Made by a program: the position numbers and the translations under genes
Shown: positions 1-5,590 of the stretch, in pieces
How positions within the stretch are numbered: the first letter of the stretch is position 1
How the letters are laid out: each line of letters begins with the position of its first letter
Assembly: GCA_005878665.1 (NCBI GenBank)
Contig: VBLR01000129.1
Location: 1-20,855, forward strand
Length of the DNA stretch: 20,855 bases
Reading direction: 5' to 3'
Origin: Methanobacteriota archaeon
GTDB lineage: Archaea > Thermoplasmatota > Thermoplasmata > RBG-16-68-12
The notes under the pieces: generated by a model
Database searches by the model: none
Told to the model about the DNA's origin: nothing
The model's input: the letters and a program-made list of their open reading frames with translations, nothing else

Positions 1-668
1 CGCAGTGGTTCTACCGTGCGGTCGGCTTCGAGGACCACGCGCTCGCGATGCGGAAGTCTCTGGGGAATGGTAGGGCGTCCAAGTCCCGGGAGATTCGCAC
101 GGCCCGACGGGCGGTCCTGTGGCGCCGCCACGAACCGATGGGGACCGAGAGTTTCCTGCTCTCGAGCGACGAAGGCGGCTGGCACCTGGAGGGACAGGTC
201 GTCGGCATGTTGGATCACAAGCCGGCCCACGTCCGGTACCGGATTGCGTGCGATCCGGCGTGGCGTACGCTCGCCGCGGAAATCTCCTTGGATCGGGTGG
301 GCGCGCAGCGGGAACTTCACGTGACCGTCCGGGACGGCGGAAGTTGGTGGCTCGAAGGCGAGGAGGATCCCCGCCTCCGGGGTTGCACGGACATCGATCT
401 GGAAGTCTCGCCCTCGACGAACACGATTCCGATCCGACGTCTGAACCTGACCGTCGGCGGAGAGGCCGACGTCACCGCGGCGTGGGTCCGGTTCCCCGGG
501 TTGACGGTCGAGCCGTTGCATCAACGATACACGCGGACGGCTGCGAACCGCTATCGGTACGCGAGCGGCAACTTCGCAACCGACATCGATGTGGACGAGC
601 TGGGCCTCGTGACGCGGTACGAGGGCGGATGGTCTCAGGAGGCGGCGGCCCAACCTGACGCTCCCTAA
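1..668 (+). CDS. Glycolipid-binding domain protein, possible GNAT fusion, 5' partial
   Basis: The frame is open from base 3 to the TAA at 666-668. Counting from the ATG at 48, residues about 22-200 match my memory of the putative glycolipid-binding family (DUF1089, Pseudomonas PA1994-like): VLWRRHEP near the start, then SPSTNTIPIRRLNL, AWVRFPGLTVEPLHQRYTR and RYRYASG. The family is a single beta-rich domain of about 185 residues with no proven reaction, so ligand binding is inferred from structure. Codons before the ATG read WFYRAVGFEDHALAMRK, which resembles the C-terminal strand of GNAT N-acetyltransferases, with no stop between the two. The gene is therefore either a GNAT-glycolipid-binding fusion cut by the window edge, or a separate gene starting at ATG 48 or later. 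I see no good Shine-Dalgarno before ATG 48. The gene ends 2 bp before the TATA-like box of rps13. The domain call is strong; the fusion is less certain. Confidence 0.75.
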   Translation, partial: QWFYRAVGFEDHALAMRKSLGNGRASKSREIRTARRAVLWRRHEPMGTESFLLSSDEGGWHLEGQVVGMLDHKPAHVRYRIACDPAWRTLAAEISLDRVGAQRELHVTVRDGGSWWLEGEEDPRLRGCTDIDLEVSPSTNTIPIRRLNLTVGGEADVTAAWVRFPGLTVEPLHQRYTRTAANRYRYASGNFATDIDVDELGLVTRYEGGWSQEAAAQPDAP

Positions 669-670
669 CC

Positions 671-677
671 TTAAATA
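671..677 (+). promoter_or_regulatory. TATA-like box of the rps13 operon
   Basis: TTAAATA lies 40 bp before the rps13 ATG at 717. With the usual archaeal spacing of about 25 nt, transcription would start near 700 and leave a leader of roughly 15 nt. It sits immediately after the stop of the preceding gene, in an otherwise GC-rich stretch. The start site is inferred. Confidence 0.6.
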
Positions 678-716
678 GCGCTCAGAGTTTGGAGCACCTC
701 TCTCTCAGGGAACCCG

Positions 717-1394
717 ATGCCGGACGAAAAGCCCACACCCGAACCCGAAGGCCCGCCCGCCCCCGCGACGCCGGAGAAGCCAGGGCGCCCCTCGAAGAAG
801 AAGGAGGAAGCGAAGGAAGAGCCGAAGGCCCCGCGGGCGCCGAAGAAACTCGAGGGCGTGAAAGAGGACTTCCGCTACATCGTCCGCATGGCGAACACGG
901 ACCTGGACGGGACCCGGTCGGTCGGGTACGCCCTCACGGCCATCCCCGGCGTCGGGATCCGCGTGTCCGAGGCGGTCGCCGACCTAGCGGGCGTGCCGCG
1001 CGCCGAGCGGCTCGGCAATCTCTCGGAGGAGCAGACGGACAAGATCGAGGCGACCCTGGGCAATCTCGGCGAACTCTTCCCGCCCTGGATGGTGAACCGC
1101 CCGAAAGATTGGGAGTCCGGCCTCGACCTGCACCTCGTCGGGGCGGAGGTCGAAGTCCGGCTGCGGGACGACATCAACCTGATGAAGATGATCCGGTCGT
1201 ACAAGGGCGTCCGCCATGAGACGGGCCAGAAGGTCCGCGGGCAACGCACGCGGTCGAACGGCCGAACGGGCCTGACCGTCGGGGTGACGAAGAAGGCCGC
1301 CCTCGAGGCCGCCAAGGCCAAGAAGGCCGAGGAAGCCGCTCCCAAGAAGGAAGAGAAGAAGGAAGAGAAGAAACCGGCGGAGAAGAAGGAGTGA
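717..1394 (+). CDS. rps13: 30S ribosomal protein uS13 (archaeal S13)
   Basis: This is a small-subunit head protein that contacts the P-site tRNA and bridges to the large subunit. The conserved core begins at FRYIVRMANTDLDGTR (residues 52-67), continues through the helix-hairpin-helix IPGVGIRVSEAV (76-87), and ends with SYKGVRHETGQKVRGQRTRSNGRTG (161-185, given as key motif only in part: GVRHETGQKVRGQRTRSN). At 225 residues it is longer than the usual archaeal protein of about 150. There is a 50-residue N-terminal tail rich in Pro, Lys and Glu, and a C-terminal tail of repeated KKEEKKEEKK type. Both tails look disordered and charged. It is the first gene of an operon with rps4, rps11 and rpoD, and its stop is 4 nt before the rps4 start. 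The TATA-like box is at 671-677. A later ATG at residue 58 would cut into the conserved core, so the start at 717 is preferred. Confidence 0.96.
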   Translation: MPDEKPTPEPEGPPAPATPEKPGRPSKKKEEAKEEPKAPRAPKKLEGVKEDFRYIVRMANTDLDGTRSVGYALTAIPGVGIRVSEAVADLAGVPRAERLGNLSEEQTDKIEATLGNLGELFPPWMVNRPKDWESGLDLHLVGAEVEVRLRDDINLMKMIRSYKGVRHETGQKVRGQRTRSNGRTGLTVGVTKKAALEAAKAKKAEEAAPKKEEKKEEKKPAEKKE

Positions 1395-1398
1395 GTCG

Positions 1399-2034
1399 TT
1401 GGGCGATCCGAAGTTCTCCCGGGCGAAGTTCGAACGGCCGTCACATCCGTGGGAGGCCGAACGCATCAAGGCGGAGAATGAACTCTTGAAGAAATACGGC
1501 CTGAAGAACAAGAAGGAGTTGTGGCGCTCCCAGTACGTCTTGCGGCGGTTCCGGCAGCGCGCCCGCGAGCTCCAAGCGCGCGTGCGCACCGGAGACAAGC
1601 AGGCGGAGAAGGAGCGGGAACAGCTCTTGCGGCGACTCGGCCGGCTCGGACTCCTGCCGCTCGAAGGCACCACCCTGGACGACGTCCTCGCCCTCGACGT
1701 CGAGGCGATCTTGTCGCGGCGTCTCCAGACGCTCACGTTCCTGAAGGGCCTCGCCTTCACGCCGCGGCAGGCGCGTCAGTTCATCGTCCATGGGCATGTC
1801 TCGATCGCGGGACGTCGGGTGACGATCCCCGGGATCCTCGTGAGCCGCACGGAGGAGAACGGCATCGCCTACGACGAGCGCTCCGCGATCTCGAGCGACC
1901 TCCACCCCGTCCGGCAGACCGGGCAGATCCCGACGCCGCCCGCCGCGGAGGGCGGGGAAGACGAGGAAGGACCGGATCTCTCCGGCGACGAGCCCGGCGC
2001 GCCTAAACCGGATTCCGCGCCGAAGGAGGGCTGA
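1399..2034 (+). CDS. rps4: 30S ribosomal protein uS4
   Basis: This is a primary 16S rRNA-binding protein that nucleates assembly of the 30S body. It starts at a TTG, giving MGDPKFSRAKFERPSHPW, the standard archaeal S4 opening. A GGAG at 1388-1391 inside the end of rps13 provides the ribosome-binding site. The basic N-terminal region (about residues 35-80) is followed by the S4 RNA-binding domain (about 107-165), with RRLQTLTFLKGLAFTPRQAR and FIVHGHVSIAGRRVTIPG. The C-terminal 35 residues are acidic and proline-rich (GEDEEGPDLSGDEPGAP) and probably disordered. At 211 residues it is a little longer than the usual archaeal protein of 170-195. It is co-transcribed with rps13 and rps11, and one base separates its stop from the rps11 ATG. 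Confidence 0.96.
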   Translation: MGDPKFSRAKFERPSHPWEAERIKAENELLKKYGLKNKKELWRSQYVLRRFRQRARELQARVRTGDKQAEKEREQLLRRLGRLGLLPLEGTTLDDVLALDVEAILSRRLQTLTFLKGLAFTPRQARQFIVHGHVSIAGRRVTIPGILVSRTEENGIAYDERSAISSDLHPVRQTGQIPTPPAAEGGEDEEGPDLSGDEPGAPKPDSAPKEG

Positions 2035-2035
2035 C

Positions 2036-2419
2036 ATGCCACGCTGGGGGATCGCCCACATCTACGCGTCGTACAACAACATCATCATCACGCTCACAGA
2101 CGTCACCGGATCCGAGACGATCACAAAGGCGACGGGCGGCATGGTCGTGAAAGCCGCGAAAGACGAGGCGTCGCCGTACGCCGCGATGAAGGCCGCCGAG
2201 CGCGTGGCCGATGCCGCGAAGGAGAAGGGCATCGACTCGATCCACGTGCGGGTGCGCGCTCCCGGCGGGAACAAATCGAAGTCTCCGGGACCGGGTGCCC
2301 AGGCCGCGATCCGTGCGTTGTCGCGGGCCGGCCTGCGGATCGGTCGCATCGAAGAGGTCACGCCGGTGCCCCACGATGGTACGAAGGCGAAAGGTGGCCG
2401 ACGGGGGAGGCGGGTCTAG
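2036..2419 (+). CDS. rps11: 30S ribosomal protein uS11
   Basis: This platform protein of the small subunit contacts 16S rRNA near the E site. The 127-residue product has typical archaeal length. It opens with WGIAHIYASYNNIIITLTDVTG (key part: HIYASYNNIIITLTD) and contains ATGGMVVKAAKDEASPYAAM. It ends with the family signature RVRAPGGNKSKSPGPGAQAA and a basic tail GTKAKGGRRGRRV. A GGAGG at 2025-2029, 6 nt before the ATG, overlaps the end of rps4 and indicates tight coupling. The stop TAG at 2417-2419 directly abuts the rpoD ATG, in the classic archaeal order S13-S4-S11-RpoD. Confidence 0.97.
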   Translation: MPRWGIAHIYASYNNIIITLTDVTGSETITKATGGMVVKAAKDEASPYAAMKAAERVADAAKEKGIDSIHVRVRAPGGNKSKSPGPGAQAAIRALSRAGLRIGRIEEVTPVPHDGTKAKGGRRGRRV

Positions 2420-3259
2420 ATGAAGGTCACGGTCCTCGCGAAGGCCGACGAATCCATGCGGCTTTTGCTCGACGAGACGGAGCCCTCATACGCGAACGCA
2501 CTTCGGCGGGTGCTCGTCTCCGACGTCCCGAAGATGGCGATCGAGGACGTGGAATTCCACCTGGGGCCGATCCGCGCGGACGACGGGAAGGAGTACGAGA
2601 GCGTCGGCCCCCTGTTCGACGAGATGATCGCGCACCGCCTCGGCCTCGTCCCGATTCCCACGGACCTTGCGCTATACAACCGCCGGGAAGACTGCCCGAC
2701 CTGCCACGGGGAAGGATGCCCGAACTGCACGATCATCTACTCCGTGAACAAGCGTGGCCCCGGCGTCGTCACGTCCGCGGACCTGGAGCCGATTGGAGAC
2801 GCGAAGTTGCGACCGAAAGACTCGAAGATCCCGATCGTCAAGCTCGGGGACGGGCAGGCGATGCTGATCTACGCGACCGCGGTCCTGGGCTCGGGGAAGG
2901 ACCACGCGAAATGGCAATCGACGCACGGCGTGGGATACCGGTACTATCCGATCCTGAAGGCCGGCAGCAAGACGCTGGACGCGCTCGATCCGAATGTCCC
3001 GTTCTGCGAAAGCCACATGCAGTCCACGTCGACGGAGGAGGAAGAGACCCTCGAGCTCTCGTCGGACTGTGAGACCTGCAAGAAGTTCATGGATCAATAC
3101 AAGGTCGATTCGGTGAAGGCCGCGAACGACCCGACGCGGATCGTCATGGAGTTCGAGACGGATGGATCTCTGAGCGCGAAGGCGGTCCTGCTGGCATCGC
3201 TCGACATCCTGGCCAAGAGGTTCTCCGAACTCGCAACCCAGGCATCGGCACTCGCCTAG
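2420..3259 (+). CDS. rpoD: DNA-directed RNA polymerase subunit D (Rpo3)
   Basis: This is the archaeal counterpart of bacterial alpha and eukaryotic Rpb3, and it pairs with Rpo11 to form the assembly platform of RNA polymerase. The 279-residue product has the dimerisation motif EPSYANALRRVLVSDVPKMAIEDVEF (key part: NALRRVLVSDVPKMAIEDV, residues 26-44) and IAHRLGLVPIPTD (70-82). A compact cysteine cluster CPTCHGEGCPNC lies at residues 92-103 (CX2CX4CX2C). Three further cysteines lie at 196, 217 and 220 in the insert domain that carries ferredoxin-like Fe-S clusters in many archaeal RpoD proteins. Only three ligands are visible in that second group, so its cluster may be absent or altered. A strong GGGGGAGG at 2403-2410 precedes the ATG. 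In many archaea L18e, L13, S9, RpoN and RpoK follow; here the operon ends. Confidence 0.96.
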   Translation: MKVTVLAKADESMRLLLDETEPSYANALRRVLVSDVPKMAIEDVEFHLGPIRADDGKEYESVGPLFDEMIAHRLGLVPIPTDLALYNRREDCPTCHGEGCPNCTIIYSVNKRGPGVVTSADLEPIGDAKLRPKDSKIPIVKLGDGQAMLIYATAVLGSGKDHAKWQSTHGVGYRYYPILKAGSKTLDALDPNVPFCESHMQSTSTEEEETLELSSDCETCKKFMDQYKVDSVKAANDPTRIVMEFETDGSLSAKAVLLASLDILAKRFSELATQASALA

Positions 3260-3293
3260 CAAACACGCGAAGTCGTCCGCGATAGGACAAGAC

Positions 3294-3320
3294 TTAACTA
3301 GATTACTATCCTTATAGTCA
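3294..3320 (+). promoter_or_regulatory. TATA-like box with overlapping repressor dyad before the BlaI-like gene
   Basis: TTAACTA at 3294-3300 lies about 28 nt before the ATG at 3326, which suggests a leaderless transcript; there is no Shine-Dalgarno. Between them is an inverted repeat ACTAT-CCTT-ATAGT at 3305-3318, with further symmetrical bases T3303 and A3320. It sits between TATA box and start codon, a good place for autorepression. The same ACTAT-N4-ATAGT dyad recurs at 4639-4652. That the BlaI-like protein binds it is an inference from position, symmetry and recurrence. Confidence 0.6.
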
Positions 3321-3325
3321 AAAGA

Positions 3326-3706
3326 ATGGAACTTGGCGAGCTTGAGCTGGCGGTCCTGCGGGCCGTTCGAAATCTCGGATCCGCGACTTCCGGAGCGATC
3401 TACGAGGAGGCCCGTAGGTCGAGAGACGTTGCGTACACCAGTGTCACGACGACTCTCTATCGCCTGGTCGACAAGGACCTCGTCGCGGTCCGGAAGGAAA
3501 GTGAGAAGAAGGTGTATTACCGGGTCAAGGAGGGACGCGCGTACCGCAGGGCGATGGCGGCGATGATCGATCGCGTCGTCGATACGTTTGGCGGCGAAGC
3601 GGTGTCGTATCTGCTCGATAATCCGGGGTCCTTGCCTGAGTCTCAGTTGACCTCGCTGAGGGCCCAAGTCGAAAAGCGTCGCGTCAAGGAGAAACGGGAT
3701 GGCTAG
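3326..3706 (+). CDS. BlaI/MecI/CopY-family winged-helix transcriptional regulator
   Basis: This 126-residue protein matches the penicillinase-repressor family in length and layout. A winged helix spans about residues 1-72, starting ELGELELAVLRAV and with the recognition-helix region AYTSVTTTLYRLVDKDLV (36-53) and a wing KESEKKVYYRVKE. A helical dimerisation tail follows (about 74-120). Family members bind dyads as dimers and are inactivated when a partner membrane protease triggers their cleavage. The next gene overlaps this one by 8 nt and encodes a membrane zinc protease, so the pair resembles BlaI-BlaR1. A dyad in its own promoter (3305-3318) suggests autoregulation. The C-terminal part is highly charged (EKRRVKEKRDG). 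The signal it responds to cannot be read from sequence. Confidence 0.9.
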   Translation: MELGELELAVLRAVRNLGSATSGAIYEEARRSRDVAYTSVTTTLYRLVDKDLVAVRKESEKKVYYRVKEGRAYRRAMAAMIDRVVDTFGGEAVSYLLDNPGSLPESQLTSLRAQVEKRRVKEKRDG

Positions 3707-4637
3707 CCCGATCGAACTGGTTGGCGAGGCGCTTCAGACATACTGGCTCTCGCCGCTCTCGCTGTCGGTTCTCGCGGTCTGCGGCGCTTCGTTCGGAACG
3801 CTCCTGTACGTGTTCCTTACGAACGCTCGGAATGCGAAACTCCGCGTGAGCCTTCTGACTGGTTTGTATGCCCTCTCAATCTTCTTCTGGGCGTTCGTCG
3901 CGGCCAGCTTCGCACTTTGTGTCTCACAAGCGCGGATGGTCGCGTACGCTCGGAACGGAGTGCCCCTGGCGGTTTTCGGAGCGGTGGTGGGCGGCCTGGC
4001 GGCGTCTTCCGTCATCTCGCTCCTGGTCTGGCGCTACGGCAACGACGCCGTGATCCGGAAGTTCTCTCCCCGCAACGCAAACCTGCGGGAGGCGTGGCTT
4101 CAGCAATACGTGGACCTCGTGGGGGAGTTCGAGGGGGTGCCACGGGTTCGAGTCCGCGTCGTCGAATCGGACGACGCAATCGCCATGGCCGTCGGGGGAA
4201 GGAGACGCACCATTCTCGTTTCCCGAGGGCTTCTGGAGCTTCTCGAGAAGGACGAGATCGAGACCGTCATCGCTCACGAGCTCATGCATCTGAAGCACCA
4301 CGACGCCGAGTTCAAGGTATTCTCGCGCGTCTTGTCTCGCATCCTGTTCTTTGATCCGTTCAGCAAGTTCTTCGACCCTGCGGTTCATCGTGAACGGGAA
4401 TACCTGGCGGATGAAATGGGCGGCCGGTCGACGGGCAAGCCCGCCGCACTCGCCTCCGCGCTGGTGAAAATAGCGAATCGGGGGACGCCCGCGAAGGCGA
4501 CCTGGGGACTGAGCATACTTGGCGGCGCCGGACGAGGGATCTTCAGCCGATATCCGCCGTTGAAGGAGCGGGTGCATCGGCTCTTGCTCCTTTCGGACCT
4601 GCTCTCCGCAAGCCTGCCGGATTCGGCAAAAGATTAA
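3699..4637 (+). CDS. Membrane zinc metallopeptidase, M48/M56 (BlaR1/HtpX-like)
   Basis: The 312-residue protein has three hydrophobic segments in its first third (about residues 18-41, 50-76 and 88-111), followed by a cytosolic-type catalytic domain. The zinc site is HELMH at 193-197, with a probable third ligand E234 in EREYLADE. These features fit M48 (HtpX/Ste24-like) and M56 (BlaR1/MecR1) peptidases, which I cannot separate by eye. A C-terminal PPLKERVHRL motif also occurs in M48 proteins. There is no extracellular penicillin-binding domain as in BlaR1. The start overlaps the repressor gene by 8 nt and has AAGGAG at 3686-3691, so the two are translated together. The probable role is to relieve repression by the BlaI-like partner, directly or indirectly, in response to a membrane or envelope signal. 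That role is inferred from gene pairing. Confidence 0.88.
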   Translation: MASPIELVGEALQTYWLSPLSLSVLAVCGASFGTLLYVFLTNARNAKLRVSLLTGLYALSIFFWAFVAASFALCVSQARMVAYARNGVPLAVFGAVVGGLAASSVISLLVWRYGNDAVIRKFSPRNANLREAWLQQYVDLVGEFEGVPRVRVRVVESDDAIAMAVGGRRRTILVSRGLLELLEKDEIETVIAHELMHLKHHDAEFKVFSRVLSRILFFDPFSKFFDPAVHREREYLADEMGGRSTGKPAALASALVKIANRGTPAKATWGLSILGGAGRGIFSRYPPLKERVHRLLLLSDLLSASLPDSAKD

Positions 4638-4653
4638 TACTATTCAAATAGTA
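4634..4653 (+). promoter_or_regulatory. Perfect dyad (probable second operator) before the glycan cluster
   Basis: TACTATT-CA-AATAGTA at 4638-4653 is a perfect inverted repeat with 7-bp arms. It begins one base after the stop of the peptidase gene and lies about 50 nt before the next start. Its core ACTAT-N4-ATAGT equals the dyad at 3305-3318, and both are preceded by AGATTA. A TATA-like TTAATAC at 4634-4640 overlaps it. A terminator role is possible but no T-run follows. I read it as a second BlaI-type operator. Confidence 0.55.
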
Positions 4654-4699
4654 ACCTATTCTCGCTCGGGGAGGTTGGAACAGGCTTCTCGATTCGCAT

Positions 4700-5590
4700 T
4701 TGGCCTCGGCGCCAGACGATGCTGGGTCCCGGGCGGTTCGCACACTGAAAGTCATGCACGAGTGGGGATACGCCCCCACAATCGAAGCGCTTTCTCGCGA
4801 CCTCATTGGCGGTTCCGTTCCAGTATCCGACTTGCTGCAATCGGTTGAAGCTACCGACGAGGTCGTCCTCGAGGACGGTTTCGCATTCCTCCAGGGAAAC
4901 GAACGCCTTCTGGAAGAGTCACGTAATCGCGTCGAGAGCCACCGGGCCCTGAACGGCTTCGCTCGGACAATCGCGGAAGAGTTCGCGGAAGCAATGGTCC
5001 GCAACTGCCCGCTGGTCGATTGCGTTGCGCTCTCAGGATCCGTCGCATCGGGCGGATATGCGCTCAGAGATGACATTGACATCGACCTCTTCGTCCAGGA
5101 TGGCACGAAGTACCTCGCTTATGCAATCGCCCTGATCGTCGGGCTGCGGGCGACAGTCCGCCATCGCCAGAGGTTTGGTTTTCGCAAACTCATCTGCATC
5201 AACGTCGTCTGGACTCGAGCTCAATCCCATCCCTTCGTTCGACAGGATCCAGGACTGGCGTTCGAACTTCTTCGGTGCAAACCCCTCCTTGGCGAGAACC
5301 ATTTCCACAATGCCATCAGGGCCAACCCGTGGGTCGATGCTTTCTTCCCGCAGCTTCGGGAATTCTCGGGAAGCTTACTCCCGATGCCGCAGCCCAGTAC
5401 ATTCGGAAAGCTGGTCCGATGGATCGGTCAACACGAGCGACTCCTGCGTATTGCTGACCGGTGTTCTCGGGCGGCAACTCATGCGACCTATTCCCTTGTC
5501 CATTGGCTCGGGCGACGGGACGCGCGCGCGATGGAACGTCTTCAGTTTCTCCAGCGCGTGAAGTACCCTTACGAGGTGTTCCAGGATTGA
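4700..5590 (+). CDS. Nucleotidyltransferase-fold protein with N-terminal helical domain
   Basis: The 296-residue product carries the DNA polymerase beta-type nucleotidyltransferase signature: GSVASGG at residues 113-119 followed by DDIDIDLF at 124-131, with D127 and D129 as probable metal ligands. Residues about 12-65 form a small winged-helix-like domain (KVMHEWGYAPTIEALSRDL to DGFAFLQG), as in an archaeal/bacterial family that I recall as uncharacterised nucleotidyltransferases near polysaccharide genes. The C-terminal half (ANPWVDAFFP, LQRVKYPYEVFQD) is helical. The substrate is unknown. The start is uncertain: TTG at 4700 is chosen, but a strong GGGGAGGTTGG at 4668-4678 lies too far upstream, and ATG at 4754 would trim the first helix. 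It is the first gene of the left glycan arm and overlaps the next gene at TTGA. Confidence 0.75.
   Translation: MASAPDDAGSRAVRTLKVMHEWGYAPTIEALSRDLIGGSVPVSDLLQSVEATDEVVLEDGFAFLQGNERLLEESRNRVESHRALNGFARTIAEEFAEAMVRNCPLVDCVALSGSVASGGYALRDDIDIDLFVQDGTKYLAYAIALIVGLRATVRHRQRFGFRKLICINVVWTRAQSHPFVRQDPGLAFELLRCKPLLGENHFHNAIRANPWVDAFFPQLREFSGSLLPMPQPSTFGKLVRWIGQHERLLRIADRCSRAATHATYSLVHWLGRRDARAMERLQFLQRVKYPYEVFQD

Noticed and set aside
119..658. Plus-strand open frame overlapping the glycolipid-binding gene
   Set aside because: It is Arg/Gly-rich, shows no family motifs, and overlaps a frame with clear family similarity.
984..1760. Open frame of 258 codons on the minus strand across rps13 and rps4
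   Set aside because: It lies opposite conserved ribosomal genes and has low-complexity Arg/Ser/Leu content.
3275..3288. GTCC-GCGATA-GGAC possible terminator hairpin after rpoD
   Set aside because: Only 4 bp in the stem and no T-run follows; too weak to call.
2672..3667. Long open frame (331 codons) on the minus strand opposite rpoD and the repressor
   Set aside because: It is antisense to two clear genes, arises from GC-rich codon bias, and shows no recognisable domain.
4143..4160. GGGTTCGAGTCCG resembling a tRNA T-arm
   Set aside because: It encodes VPRVRVRV in the peptidase gene, the stem is only 3 bp, and no other tRNA arms surround it.
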